In this document: piece by piece, positions 43,412-53,390 of the stretch | How the letters are laid out: each line of letters starts with the position of its first letter | Numbering within the stretch: the first letter of the stretch is position 1 | DNA from: Tharpella sp964457755 | Lineage (GTDB): Bacteria; Desulfobacterota; Anaeroferrophillalia; Anaeroferrophillales; Tharpellaceae | Assembly: GCA_964457755.1 (NCBI GenBank) | Contig: CAYWGC010000001.1 | Location: 62,001-126,000 of the forward strand | Direction of reading: 5' to 3' | DNA: 64,000 nucleotides | The notes under the pieces: model-generated | Told to the model about the DNA's origin: nothing | The model's input: only the letters and a program-made list of their open reading frames with translations | Databases searched by the model: none | Position numbers and translations under genes: made by a program

Positions 43412-43753
43412 TCAGTTGATAGTTCTGATCCGTGCTGCCTTACCACGCAAGTTACGCATATAGTAAAGCTTGGCCCGACGTACGCGACCGCGATTAACCA
43501 GTTCAATCTTGTCAACCATCGGTGAATGCAGGGGAAAAGTCCGCTCGACGCCAATACCAGCCGAAACTTTACGCACGGTAAAGGTCTCGCGACTGCTCTC
43601 TCCCTGACGACGCAAGACAAAGCCCTGAAAAATCTGAATCCGCTGTTTTTCACCTTCACGAATCTTGACATGAACTTTCAAGGTATCTCCCGCCTTAAAA
43701 AGAGGGATATCCATACGCATACTGTTTTGTTCAATCTGTGCAATTGTGTTCAT
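43412..43753 (-). CDS. rplS: 50S ribosomal protein L19
   Basis: This is a ribosomal protein of 113 residues at the 30S-50S interface. It begins MNTIAQIEQ and has FKAGDTLKVHVKIREGEKQRIQIFQGFVL, the L19 core. A longer frame to 43801 exists, but the ATG at 43753 is preceded by GGAGAG and matches the family start. It is downstream of trmD as in most bacteria. Confidence 0.96.
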   Translation of the reverse strand: MNTIAQIEQNSMRMDIPLFKAGDTLKVHVKIREGEKQRIQIFQGFVLRRQGESSRETFTVRKVSAGIGVERTFPLHSPMVDKIELVNRGRVRRAKLYYMRNLRGKAARIRTIN

Positions 43754-43833
43754 TGGCTCTCTCCAGAAAAAATAATAGATGGCTGCCAGAGGGCAATCCA
43801 TCCTCCATATTCACACTTAATTATTTATATAAA

Positions 43834-44583
43834 TCAACCCTTATCGAGCTTATCACTATGGCCCTGCTGCTGCCATTGGGACAATAGATCTTCTTCTACA
43901 ACACTCAGTTTAGCTTGAACCAGAAGATCGGGACGCCGTTCAAAGGTTCGCCTTAAAGCCTGCAATCGCCGCCATTCATTGATTCTGGCATGGTGGCCCG
44001 AAAGCAATATTTCAGGCACCTTAAGACCGGAAAATTCAGCCGGCCGGGTATAGTGAGGATACTCCAGTAAGGGAGAAAAACTCTCCTCGTCAAGCGATGC
44101 CGCAGACCCCAAGACTCCGGGCAACAACCTGACCACCGCATCAATCATAACCATAGCCGGCAATTCACCACCGGTCAGGATATAGTCTCCGAGACTGATC
44201 TCCCGGTCAACCAAGGTGTTGACCCGTTCATCAAGTCCCTCATAATGAGGACAGAATATAACCAGCTGTTCCAAGGTAGTGAGTTTTTCGGCCAGCGCCT
44301 GCGTAAAGGGCTCACCTGCGGGTGACGGGAGTAGCACTTCACCAATAACGTTTGCATCTCGAAGATCGGCTAGAGCCCTGAAAGCCGGCTCAGGCCGCAT
44401 CACCATGCCGGCTCCGCCACCATAAGGGTAGTCATCAACCACCCGATGGCGATCATGACAATAATCTCTGAGATTGTGAACCCGTAATTGAAACTGACCT
44501 TTCTCCCGGGCGCGAGACATTATACTCTCGGCAAAAGGAGAATCAAACATCTTCGGGAAAATGGTTACTACATCAATAATCAT
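43834..44583 (-). CDS. trmD: tRNA (guanine-37-N1) methyltransferase TrmD
   Basis: This SAM-dependent enzyme methylates G37 of tRNAs to prevent frameshifting. Its 249 residues have YPYGGGAGMVMRPEP, LICPHYEG-type FCPHYEGLDERV and the trefoil-knot segment EISLGDYILTGGE. Its ATG follows the rimM stop directly. Confidence 0.96.
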   Translation of the reverse strand: MIIDVVTIFPKMFDSPFAESIMSRAREKGQFQLRVHNLRDYCHDRHRVVDDYPYGGGAGMVMRPEPAFRALADLRDANVIGEVLLPSPAGEPFTQALAEKLTTLEQLVIFCPHYEGLDERVNTLVDREISLGDYILTGGELPAMVMIDAVVRLLPGVLGSAASLDEESFSPLLEYPHYTRPAEFSGLKVPEILLSGHHARINEWRRLQALRRTFERRPDLLVQAKLSVVEEDLLSQWQQQGHSDKLDKG

Positions 44584-45129
44584 TTAAGATGACAATTCCG
44601 CTCTATCAGCTACCGGAACCCCACCTTGACCGCTGGGGTCGACAACAATCTTGCCAGCGCGCAAATCAATCTCTATTATATAAGCAGCGACCACGGGAAG
44701 TAGAAGTTCATCCTGACCCTGAGATGCAGGTTCAACCACATATATTTCGTGGGCCGCAGTCACCATGATTTCCGTTAATTGACCCAGTTTTTCACCCTGG
44801 CAATCAAAAACCGGCAACCCGATTAACTGAAAATGGTAATACTCACCGTCAGCTAAAAGAGGTAACTGGCTGCTGCGACAAATAAGCTCACAGCCAAGCA
44901 AAGCTTGGGCTTGATCAATCGAGTCACATCCAGCCAGAGTGAGGACAAAGCCACCTTTATGCGGCCTGTACCTCTGAACCACGACAGGCTTTAAATCATC
45001 ACCACAACGTAAGCTGATATCCGGTAAAAGGAAATTTTCAGGATCCTCAATCTCTGATCGAACCTTGACCTCGCCGCGCAAACCTTGAGCTTTAACAAAC
45101 TCGCCTAAAACCACCCAGGAATCTCTCAT
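44584..45129 (-). CDS. rimM: 16S rRNA processing protein RimM
   Basis: This 30S assembly factor binds S19. Its 181 residues have an N-terminal RimM domain (VLGEFVKAQGLRGEVKV) and a C-terminal PRC-barrel (LPVVAAYIIEIDLRAGKIVV). It sits 19 bases after khpA and abuts trmD. Confidence 0.93.
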   Translation of the reverse strand: MRDSWVVLGEFVKAQGLRGEVKVRSEIEDPENFLLPDISLRCGDDLKPVVVQRYRPHKGGFVLTLAGCDSIDQAQALLGCELICRSSQLPLLADGEYYHFQLIGLPVFDCQGEKLGQLTEIMVTAAHEIYVVEPASQGQDELLLPVVAAYIIEIDLRAGKIVVDPSGQGGVPVADRAELSS

Positions 45130-45148
45130 GAGCCGAAATAGAGATCGA

Positions 45149-45382
45149 TCATTCGACTATTTCGAGGCTGGCCCGGCGTCCTTCTTTAGCAGCAGCTGCC
45201 CCTAAAATAGTACGCATGGCCCGCGCGGTTTTGCCTTGGCGACCGATCACCTTACCGAGATCCTGCTGGTTGACACAGAGCTCCAACTGCACTGAATTTT
45301 CCTCTTCACGCTCCCGAACCTCAACTTCATCAGGATTATCAACCAAGGACTTAGCCAAGTACTCAATTAAATCTTTGTACAT
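45149..45382 (-). CDS. khpA: RNA-binding protein KhpA (KH domain)
   Basis: This is a 77-residue single-KH-domain RNA-binding protein with the GxxG-type loop in LGKVIGRQGKTARAMRTIL. It usually lies between rpsP and rimM, as here. Partner KhpB is not in the window. Confidence 0.92.
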   Translation of the reverse strand: MYKDLIEYLAKSLVDNPDEVEVREREEENSVQLELCVNQQDLGKVIGRQGKTARAMRTILGAAAAKEGRRASLEIVE

Positions 45383-45417
45383 TGCTTTTCTCCGGGCACC
45401 TTATATAGTGGTAAGGA

Positions 45418-45678
45418 CTATGCTGATGTTTCCGCAGCGGCTTTTTGAGTTTTTTTAATAAGGTTCGCTACGGTCGCGGTTGGCTGAGCCCCCTGATCGA
45501 GCCAGTATTTCAATTTGTCATCATGTAAAACGACAACGCCCGGATCGAGGTTGGGATCATAGGTTCCGACAATTTCAAGAAAGCGGCCATCTCTGGGTGC
45601 TTGTGTGTCTGCCGCCACAATGCGATAAAAAGGCTTTTTTTTCGCCCCTCTACGCGTCAATCTAATTTTTACTGCCAT
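45418..45678 (-). CDS. rpsP: 30S ribosomal protein S16
   Basis: This is an 86-residue ribosomal protein beginning MAVKIRLTRRGAKKKPFYRIVAAD, the S16 signature, with a short alanine-rich C-terminal tail. It begins the rpsP-khpA-rimM-trmD-rplS string and lies 74 bases after ffh, with a hairpin between them. Confidence 0.96.
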   Translation of the reverse strand: MAVKIRLTRRGAKKKPFYRIVAADTQAPRDGRFLEIVGTYDPNLDPGVVVLHDDKLKYWLDQGAQPTATVANLIKKTQKAAAETSA

Positions 45679-45701
45679 CTGTCTCTTTCTCCTTCTGTTA
45701 A

Positions 45702-45728
45702 TAAAAATTGAAGTCCCTTAAGACTTCA
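45702..45728 (-). terminator. Hairpin between ffh and rpsP (partial terminator)
   Basis: TGAAGTC and GACTTCA (45709-45715 with 45722-45728) form a perfect 7-bp stem, followed on the minus strand by the T-rich ATTTTTA. It could reduce read-through from ffh into the ribosomal protein genes. Confidence 0.55.
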
Positions 45729-45752
45729 GCTGAATTAAAAATCATCTATAAG

Positions 45753-47093
45753 TCATCCACCTAACTGGCCCATCATGCGCTTCAACCCTTTAGGCCCCAT
45801 CTTGTTGAACTTTTTCATCATTTTCTTCATTTCGAGAAAATTCTTGAGCAGACGGTTAACATCCTGAACCGTGGTACCGCTGCCTTTGGCGATCCGTTTG
45901 CGACGACTGCCGTTAATCAACTTATGATCATGGCGCTCTTTATCGGTCATCGAGTTGATAACCGCCTCGATAACGACCAGCTCCTTCTCATTAATCGCTT
46001 CATCGCCAATTTTCTCTTTCAGCTTACCCATGCCGGGAATCATCTTCATGATTCCCCCAACTGATCCAAGTTTCTTGATTTGATGCAACTGCGAACGAAA
46101 ATCATCGAGAGAAAATTCATTCTTACGCAGTTTGCGGGCCAGTTCTTCGGCTTTTTTCTGATCGACACCATCCTGGGCTTTCTCGATCAGGGTCAGCATA
46201 TCCCCCATCCCGAGAATCCGCGAAGCCATGCGGTCAGGATGAAAAATATCCAGGGCGCTGAGTTTCTCCCCTTCACCCACAAACTTAATCGGTTTTCCGG
46301 TTACAGCTTTTATTGAAAGGGCGGCGCCGCCGCGGGCATCACCATCAAGCTTGGTCAGGACAACCCCGGTGATATCAAGGGTGTCGTTGAAGGTTTTGGC
46401 GATATTTACGGCTTCCTGACCAGTCATTGCATCAGCTACCAAGAGGATTTCATGGACCTTGACAGCAGCTTTAATTTTTTCAAGCTCAGCCATCAATTTT
46501 TCGTCAATCTGCAAACGCCCGGCCGTATCGATAATCACGGTATCATAGCCCTGCTGCTTTGCCATCTCTAGGGCTTTGCGGCTGATTTTAACCGGATCCT
46601 GTTTGATCTCAGAAGGATAAACCGGCACATCAATCTGACGCCCGAGACTCTGTAATTGATCTATCGCCGCTGGCCGATAGACATCAACCGGCACGAGCAA
46701 AGGTTTGCGCTTCATTTTTTTAAGCGAGAGGGCCAATTTGCCCGAAGAAGTTGTCTTCCCGGAACCCTGGAGGCCAACCATCATTATAACAACCGGCGGA
46801 GCCGCGTTAAAATCAAGCCCGACCGCTCCCCCACCCATCAGGGCAACCATCTCTTCATTAACGATTTTGACAAACTGCTGGGCCGGAGTCAAGCTCTCCA
46901 GGACTTCACTGCCCATAGCGCGCTCGCGCACGGCTTTAACAAACTGCTTGACAACCAGAAAATTAACGTCCGCTTCGAGCAGGGTCAGACGCACTTCGCG
47001 CAAGGCATCCTTGACATTATCTTCCGTCAAGCGCCCCTGACCGCGGAGTTTTTTGAAGGTTACATCAAGTTTGTCGGACAGCGACTCAAACAT
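45753..47093 (-). CDS. ffh: Signal recognition particle protein Ffh
   Basis: This SRP GTPase delivers nascent membrane proteins to FtsY. It has 446 residues with the N domain, a G domain (GLQGSGKTT at about 108-116, DTAGR, TKLDGDARGG) and a methionine-rich M domain ending MKKMMKKFNKMGPKGLKRMM. It is co-directional with rpsP. No 4.5S RNA gene was recognised nearby. Confidence 0.96.
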   Translation of the reverse strand: MFESLSDKLDVTFKKLRGQGRLTEDNVKDALREVRLTLLEADVNFLVVKQFVKAVRERAMGSEVLESLTPAQQFVKIVNEEMVALMGGGAVGLDFNAAPPVVIMMVGLQGSGKTTSSGKLALSLKKMKRKPLLVPVDVYRPAAIDQLQSLGRQIDVPVYPSEIKQDPVKISRKALEMAKQQGYDTVIIDTAGRLQIDEKLMAELEKIKAAVKVHEILLVADAMTGQEAVNIAKTFNDTLDITGVVLTKLDGDARGGAALSIKAVTGKPIKFVGEGEKLSALDIFHPDRMASRILGMGDMLTLIEKAQDGVDQKKAEELARKLRKNEFSLDDFRSQLHQIKKLGSVGGIMKMIPGMGKLKEKIGDEAINEKELVVIEAVINSMTDKERHDHKLINGSRRKRIAKGSGTTVQDVNRLLKNFLEMKKMMKKFNKMGPKGLKRMMGQLGG

Positions 47094-47236
47094 CAGCAGG
47101 AGATTTCCTTAAGAACCGTTCTTTGTAAATTTAATACGCAGGCCACGAGGCGCACCTCTCCTGACAGGCAAATTATGAGAGCGCAGGATATTAGCCTACC
47201 TGGCATAGTAAAGTCAAACAAAAAAACCAATCACAC

Positions 47237-49492
47237 TCAACCCAGCTTTTTGAGGTTGGCAAACTTGAGCAGCAGAAGTTTGCGTCCACGATCACGAAAG
47301 ATGATATCGAGCTTAGCCCCTTCTCCAGAACCTTTAACCCCGGCCACGACACCGGGGCCAAATACCGCATGCTCGACATGGCAACCCTGCGGGAAAGATC
47401 CTTGGACAGCCCCTACCGGCATGCTCTTTTTAGAGGCCCCAAGCCGGAATGAAGGCTGCGGCCACACGCTTTTTTGCGCACGAAAACCCGAGCCCGCAAA
47501 AGACTCTTTTGGAGATCCACCAAAAGAGTCTTCAGATTTCAGTTTGGAACTGCGATGCTGATCTTCACGTTGCAAAAGTTCTAAAGGAATCTCCATCAAA
47601 AATCGTGAGGGACGACTATCTTTTAGCTGACCATAGAGGCGCCGAACCCGACAGGCTGACATATGCAGTTTTTCCCGAGCCCGGGTCATACCGACATAAC
47701 AGAGCCGGCGTTCCTCCTCTAAAAGCTCCGGTTTTTCATAACTGCGCTGCCCGGGAAAGAGCCCCTCTTCAAGACCCACGAGAAAGACCTCGTCAAACTC
47801 CAAGCCCTTGGCCCGATGAATTGTCATCAACGTGACCCGGGAGGCCGCTTCATTTGAGAGACGATCATCGTTAATCAAAGCCACATTCTCCAGATAGGCG
47901 GCCAGGGTCGGCTTCTCCTGTTCGTTCTCCCAGAGTTCAATGGCATTTAAAAGTTCAGCCACATTCTCACCCCGGGTCTGAGCCTGGACCGAGTCGTTAT
48001 TTTTCTGCAGCCACTCGGCAAAACCGATTTCAGCAATAATTTTAGCACACAGCTGGCTGGGTTTACAATTCTCCTGATCCCGGCGCCACTGCCTGATCAT
48101 ATCCCGCAAACCCAGTAAAGCTTTGCGCGCGCCCCCCCGAACCAGAGCCTCAGAATCCAACCTTTCCAGGGTTTCCCAACCACTCAACTGGTTCTCTTGC
48201 GCATAAACTTGGAGATGTTCAATTGAGGTCTTACCAACCCCACGCGTCGGCACGTTAAGAGTACGCAGGAGGCTGATTCCATCACGCTCATTATTGACAA
48301 CCTTAAGATAGGAGAGAAGATCGCGGATCTCGGCCCGATCATAGAACTTCGTGCCGCCGACAATCACATAGGGAATTCCGCGACGGCTCAACCCCTCTTC
48401 AAAGATTCGAGACTGGGCATTAGTGCGGTAGAAAATGGCAAAATCACCAGGCTGCCGCACCGAAGTAGAGATCCGTTTGACCACATAACTGCATTCCTCA
48501 GCCTCGTTCGCACCAAGGAAAAGAGAAACCAACTCACCTGAACTATTTTTTGTCCAGAGGTCCTTACCTTTACGTTTCCGGTTACCGGCAATCACCTGAT
48601 TGGCAGCGGCCAGGATAGTCGCAGTCGAACGATAATTCTCTTCGAGGCGGACGACTTTGGCTTCAGGATAATCTGACTCAAAATCGAGAATATTTTTTAT
48701 CTGGGCCCCGCGCCAGCTATAGATCGACTGATCATCATCACCAACCACACAGAGGTTGCGGCGGGGTTCGGCCAGCATACTGATGAGACGATACTGAACT
48801 TCATTGGTATCCTGGTACTCATCAACCAGGATATATTGGAAACGCTGGCGATAGGATTCCAACACATCAGGATGCTGATCAAACAGAGCCACAGTCTGAG
48901 AAAGGAGATCACCAAAATCAAGCGCATCATTCTCCTTCATACTATCCTGATAGAGCTTGTAAGCGTCAGCCGCCCGCCGGGTCTTAGGATTTTGCGCCTG
49001 GCTCGCCTCCAGAGCATACTCATCCGGATTAACCCCGCGATTTTTCGCATCATCGATCACCGAACGTAGATACTCAACCGGAAACATCGTCGCGGAGAGG
49101 TTAAGTTTACGGGAGACCTCTTTAAGTAGGGCAATCTGCTCTTTATCAGAGTAGATCGAGAATTTGACAGAGAACCCTAAAAGTTCACCATGATTGCGAA
49201 GAATTCGAGCACAGCTCGAATGAAAGGTCGAGATCCACATACTCTGAGCCACCGGCCCGATCATCTCCCGCACCCGCTCACGCATCTCCTGAGAGGCTTT
49301 ATTGGTAAAGGTAACCGCCATAATCTCCTGCGGTGCCACCCCTGAAACCGCAATCAGGTAAGCAATGCGATGGACAATGACCCGGGTCTTGCCACTACCC
49401 GCACCCGCCAGGATCAACAAGGGCCCCTGACTATTAATTACAGCTTCCCGCTGCACCGGATTAAGTCCGGCGACAATATTTTCTGCATTCAT
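47237..49492 (-). CDS. UvrD/PcrA-type 3-prime to 5-prime DNA helicase
   Basis: This superfamily 1A helicase has 751 residues. Motif I is LILAGAGSGKTRV, motif II is VDEYQDTN, motif III is VVGDDDQSIYSWRGA, motif IV is RLEENYRST, and the VYVGMTRAR-type motif VI reads CYVGMTRAREKLHM. The C-terminal tail holds a Tudor-like segment with VEHAVFGPGVV typical of PcrA. It probably acts in repair and replication restart. It stands alone, 143 bases from ffh. Confidence 0.93.
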   Translation of the reverse strand: MNAENIVAGLNPVQREAVINSQGPLLILAGAGSGKTRVIVHRIAYLIAVSGVAPQEIMAVTFTNKASQEMRERVREMIGPVAQSMWISTFHSSCARILRNHGELLGFSVKFSIYSDKEQIALLKEVSRKLNLSATMFPVEYLRSVIDDAKNRGVNPDEYALEASQAQNPKTRRAADAYKLYQDSMKENDALDFGDLLSQTVALFDQHPDVLESYRQRFQYILVDEYQDTNEVQYRLISMLAEPRRNLCVVGDDDQSIYSWRGAQIKNILDFESDYPEAKVVRLEENYRSTATILAAANQVIAGNRKRKGKDLWTKNSSGELVSLFLGANEAEECSYVVKRISTSVRQPGDFAIFYRTNAQSRIFEEGLSRRGIPYVIVGGTKFYDRAEIRDLLSYLKVVNNERDGISLLRTLNVPTRGVGKTSIEHLQVYAQENQLSGWETLERLDSEALVRGGARKALLGLRDMIRQWRRDQENCKPSQLCAKIIAEIGFAEWLQKNNDSVQAQTRGENVAELLNAIELWENEQEKPTLAAYLENVALINDDRLSNEAASRVTLMTIHRAKGLEFDEVFLVGLEEGLFPGQRSYEKPELLEEERRLCYVGMTRAREKLHMSACRVRRLYGQLKDSRPSRFLMEIPLELLQREDQHRSSKLKSEDSFGGSPKESFAGSGFRAQKSVWPQPSFRLGASKKSMPVGAVQGSFPQGCHVEHAVFGPGVVAGVKGSGEGAKLDIIFRDRGRKLLLLKFANLKKLG

Positions 49493-49741
49493 ATTATTAT
49501 TTATTAACGTGAGGGAATAACAAACCGGGCTGAGCCGTGGTTTTTTTGAAATGATTCACTTAACATGGGGGGCTGTTTATAAACCATTGAAGCATCAAAG
49601 TAAATACGGAAATTGTCTAAATCTACAATATCGAACGGACAAGGAGAACCAAAGCACACAAAAAAGTGTAAGGGTAGACTTTCCGTAGAAAATGTTGTTT
49701 ACTGGTAAAAACTGACATTTCTGATAATAGGAGAAATAACA

Positions 49742-51406
49742 ATGTTTGGCAAATCTTTGGTAAAAATATTTTTGATCTTTCTGTTTAGTAATTGTTTGAC
49801 TCTTGCCAGCGCTGATACAGTAGTGGTCAGCCAAAAGCATTTTTTCGGCAATAACGAGAGTACTGACAACTTCCCAAAAAACTCGACCAAACCCGCTTGG
49901 CCAGAGCTGGGCAAGGGGAGCTCTGGCCAAGCCAACAAAAGACCCGACTATCGAAAACTACTCCCCGACCTAAAGAAACTTCCAAAATCAGAAGCAGGCT
50001 ACATCCTCTACACCCACTACGAAACCATCACAGAAACCCTTCTGGGAAAAGAGATCTCCATTCCTGTAACCCGAATCCATATCATGAACGGTAACGGAGA
50101 GCGGCAAAGCCATCTCATCAACCCCGGCCGCTACCGCCAGGCGCAATCCCCCTGGTGGTCGGCCGAGGGCCGCAAAATTGTCTTTGCCAGCGACCATAAG
50201 ATGGCCAAAAGCGCCCTCTACATGGATATCTTTGTCGCTGATCTGGATAAACATAAGGTTACCCGCATCACCGGAAATGACTGGCAACCGGGGAAAAAGC
50301 AGGGCAAGGGCACCATCTTCGGGATGATTATGGAAAATGGCTGCAGCTTTCCGGGAGGTTCCAGCGAAATCAATATCACCTGCCAGGGTCTAAACGGCGC
50401 TATCCACCACATTCACGGCCAGGTTCAGATCAACCCAGCCAACCCTAACCACCCCAAGCTCCCGCAAAATGAAGCCGTGGTCACCGTTGTCGGTTCTGGA
50501 GCCCAGCCCGACTTGACCGGCTTTCAGGCTACAGGCTACAATTATACGATCACCGATGTGCCGGCCGGGCCGGTCTGGGTCAAGTGCTGGTTCTCCAAAC
50601 ATCTGGGCGATCTCAAGCTGGTTAATGTCCCGATTAACGGTGAGGCTCAGGTCGAAACCATGAATCTGGCCCAAGGGAACTTTCTCGTCAGCCACCCAAG
50701 TCTTTCGCCGAACGGGCGCTACCTGGTGGTTCTTTCCGAAAACCCTTTTACCCAACCGGCAGCGAAATTTGCCGGCCAACCGCAAAAACAACTGGGTTTT
50801 GATACCGTAGCGGTGGTCGATTGTCAAAAACCTGGAGCCTCAGCAAAACTCTGGAATCCAACCCAGATGGGAGGTCAATACGCTAAAGATCCAAAGATCT
50901 CACCAGATGGTAAATGGATCGCTCTGGCTCTGGGGGAGACCGGGGTCGAGTCCCTGGCCGTCACCTCTTTGAGCAGCCTGCTCAAGGGTCAGCCCGACAT
51001 CAGGATAATCAAGTCGGGGCAAAAGTTCTTCGGCAGTCACAGCTTAGGCAACGTCAATCCGGCTTGGTCACCCGACGGTAAAAGTTTAAGCTTCGTCCAC
51101 TATAAAATGACCACCGCAGGCCTCAACGGCAACCTCTGCCGCATCAACCTCGACGGCAGCAATTTCCAGAGGCTTACCGAGCTGGCTGCCAACCAGTCCC
51201 CGGCAAACTCATCATGGTCGCCCGATGGTCTAAAGATAGCATACCAATTGGTCTCCAGTCGCGGCCCCCGGTTACATGTCAATGATCTTATACTGCGCAA
51301 TATAAAATCGGATATCTGGGTGATAAATGGGGACGGTTCTCAAAACCAGACGCTGACTAAAGATGGTAAAAGCGGTGAGCCGGCCTGGGGACAACCCGAT
51401 AGTTGA
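49742..51406 (+). CDS. Exported TolB/WD40-like beta-propeller protein with an inserted domain
   Basis: This 554-residue protein has a signal peptide (to about residue 25). PD40/TolB-like blades are seen before and after a middle domain: WWSAEGRKIVFASD near 140, and later SPDGKWIALALG, WSPDGKSLSFVHY and WSPDGLKIAYQL. Residues about 200-310 look like a beta-sandwich of the carboxypeptidase-regulatory type (INITCQGLNG to TMNLAQGN) interrupting the propeller. GGAG lies 8 bases before the ATG. It is monocistronic. Its function is unknown; it may be a periplasmic binding or scaffolding protein. Confidence 0.75.
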   Translation: MFGKSLVKIFLIFLFSNCLTLASADTVVVSQKHFFGNNESTDNFPKNSTKPAWPELGKGSSGQANKRPDYRKLLPDLKKLPKSEAGYILYTHYETITETLLGKEISIPVTRIHIMNGNGERQSHLINPGRYRQAQSPWWSAEGRKIVFASDHKMAKSALYMDIFVADLDKHKVTRITGNDWQPGKKQGKGTIFGMIMENGCSFPGGSSEINITCQGLNGAIHHIHGQVQINPANPNHPKLPQNEAVVTVVGSGAQPDLTGFQATGYNYTITDVPAGPVWVKCWFSKHLGDLKLVNVPINGEAQVETMNLAQGNFLVSHPSLSPNGRYLVVLSENPFTQPAAKFAGQPQKQLGFDTVAVVDCQKPGASAKLWNPTQMGGQYAKDPKISPDGKWIALALGETGVESLAVTSLSSLLKGQPDIRIIKSGQKFFGSHSLGNVNPAWSPDGKSLSFVHYKMTTAGLNGNLCRINLDGSNFQRLTELAANQSPANSSWSPDGLKIAYQLVSSRGPRLHVNDLILRNIKSDIWVINGDGSQNQTLTKDGKSGEPAWGQPDS

Positions 51407-51553
51407 TTTTTTTACAGACAGCATCTCTGGCTGCAGCTCTAACCAGTCCCGACAAAGCGCGGCGGCGCAAACTTTTAGAGCTACTCAATTTTACAATTTT
51501 GTGGTATTAGTCCGCGCTTAACTGTTCTAATCTTTTTTGGAGTAACCCCCGCC

Positions 51554-53305
51554 ATGTTATCATTTGCCGAACTGGGCCTCAACCCCGACCTGCTGAAAGG
51601 CCTTGACAAACTGGGCTTTGCCACCCCGACACCAGTCCAGGAGGAGGTTATCCCCCGGCTTCTCAAACTGGAAGACGATCTCATCGGCCTCTCCCAGACC
51701 GGAACCGGCAAAACCGCGGCCTTCGGCCTCCCCATCATTCAGATATTAGAGCGCAACCAAAAAAAAACTCAAGCTTTAATCCTCTGCCCAACCCGGGAAC
51801 TCTGCGTGCAAGTAACCAAAGATCTTAACACTTATGCTCATTTCCTTCCCGAAACCAAAATTGTCGCTGTTTACGGCGGTGCCAGCATCGTCACCCAGAG
51901 CCGCCAATTACAACGGGGAGCTCATATTATTGTGGCCACACCGGGGCGTCTGCTGGCCTTCATCAGACAAGGCGAAGTTGATATTTCATCTATCCGGGCG
52001 GTCATTCTGGACGAAGCTGATGAGATGTTGCAGATGGGTTTCCAGGAGGATCTTAACGATATTCTGGCCGCCACCCCAACAAGTAAAAAAACCGTCCTCT
52101 TCTCGGCGACAATGCCGCGTGAAGTTATCTCAATCTCTAAACGCTACATGAAAAATCCGGTCGAGGTGACCATCGGCGAACGTAATCAGGGAATCGAAAA
52201 TGTCCGCCATATCTACTATCTGGTCGCCGCCAAAAATCGTTACCAGACTTTGAAAAGAATCGCCGACAGTAACCCCGATATCTACGCCATTATCTTCTGC
52301 CGCACCCGGCAGGAAACCAAAGATGTCGCCGAAAAACTGATAAGCGACGGTTATAACGCCGACGCCCTGCATGGTGAACTCGCCCAAGGCCAGCGCGATT
52401 TTGTCATGAACAAGTTCAGACGCCGCAATCTGCAGCTCTTAGTCGCCACTGATGTTGCGGCCCGGGGCCTCGATGTCAAGAACTTAAGCCATGTCATCAA
52501 CTACAATCTACCCGATGATATCGCCAGCTATACACATCGCAGCGGCCGCACCGGGCGGGCCGGCAAAGAGGGAATTTCAATCGCCATCGCCCATCTGCGG
52601 GAGAAGTACAAAATCAAACAGATCGAAAGACAACTCAAGAGAACTTTTGAACCAGGCCGCGTCCCCTCCGGCCCGGAGATCTGCCGACAACGCATCCTGC
52701 ACCATCTCGACCTTCTTAAAAAGAGTGAACATGACACCACTTACATGAAGCCCTTCCTGCCGGCCATCTTCGAAAGCCTCGCACCGTTAGAGCGCGAGGA
52801 GCTTATTGAACGCTTTATCCTGGCCAAATTCGCCCCCATGCTGGATTATTACCGCAAAGCTCCAGATCTCAACGAGAAAGAACCTGAGAGTAAAGGGCGT
52901 TATGAACGCGGCCCGCGCAGTGACCGAAAAACCGGTGACAGCCGCCCCCGTAAAGGGATAAGGGGTGACGATGCAAAAGGTCAGGAAGAGTTTACCCGCT
53001 TCCATCTCAATGTCGGCAAAAAAGATGGGGTCAACGCCGGGCGCCTGATTGGCGAAATCAACGATGCCGCCGGCAGAGGTGTCAGAATCCAGGTTGGCCG
53101 CATCGAACTTAAGGGAGACTCCTGCCTGCTTGAGGCTGAAAGTCGTTTTGCCAACGATATCATCCGCACCTTTTCCAATCTCCAGATCAATGGCCGTAAG
53201 GTCGTGGCCCGAGTCTGCAGTGAAAATGAAAAGATGACCCCCAGGTCAAGACCTAAAGCACCCCACCCCATCCGCAAAAAAAGTACAACTAAAAAACGTT
53301 ACTAA
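51554..53305 (+). CDS. deaD: DEAD-box ATP-dependent RNA helicase (DeaD/CsdA-like)
   Basis: This RNA helicase has 583 residues. The Q motif region FAELGLNPDLLKGLDKLGF is followed by SQTGTGKTAAFGLP, PTRELCVQV, DEADEMLQMGF, SAT, and HRSGRTGRAGKEG. A C-terminal DbpA-type RNA-binding domain (about 490-570; NVGKKDGVNAG) follows a basic linker and ends in a lysine-rich tail. It likely functions in ribosome assembly and cold response. GGAG is 11 bases before the ATG. Confidence 0.93.
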   Translation: MLSFAELGLNPDLLKGLDKLGFATPTPVQEEVIPRLLKLEDDLIGLSQTGTGKTAAFGLPIIQILERNQKKTQALILCPTRELCVQVTKDLNTYAHFLPETKIVAVYGGASIVTQSRQLQRGAHIIVATPGRLLAFIRQGEVDISSIRAVILDEADEMLQMGFQEDLNDILAATPTSKKTVLFSATMPREVISISKRYMKNPVEVTIGERNQGIENVRHIYYLVAAKNRYQTLKRIADSNPDIYAIIFCRTRQETKDVAEKLISDGYNADALHGELAQGQRDFVMNKFRRRNLQLLVATDVAARGLDVKNLSHVINYNLPDDIASYTHRSGRTGRAGKEGISIAIAHLREKYKIKQIERQLKRTFEPGRVPSGPEICRQRILHHLDLLKKSEHDTTYMKPFLPAIFESLAPLEREELIERFILAKFAPMLDYYRKAPDLNEKEPESKGRYERGPRSDRKTGDSRPRKGIRGDDAKGQEEFTRFHLNVGKKDGVNAGRLIGEINDAAGRGVRIQVGRIELKGDSCLLEAESRFANDIIRTFSNLQINGRKVVARVCSENEKMTPRSRPKAPHPIRKKSTTKKRY

Positions 53306-53390
53306 AAAGAACAATTAAAAAACACGAACAAGATACTTCTAAGAAATGCCCACAAGCAGAGCTTAAGAGAGGATCAAGATAGAGGTTTAA

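Noticed and set aside
47094..47236. 4.5S SRP RNA next to ffh
   Set aside because: The conserved GGAAGGAAGC-type tetraloop region of SRP RNA was not found in this gap.
46656..47561. 300-residue plus-strand gene spanning ffh and the helicase
   Set aside because: It lies opposite conserved Ffh and PcrA coding sequence and has no recognisable protein features or ribosome site.
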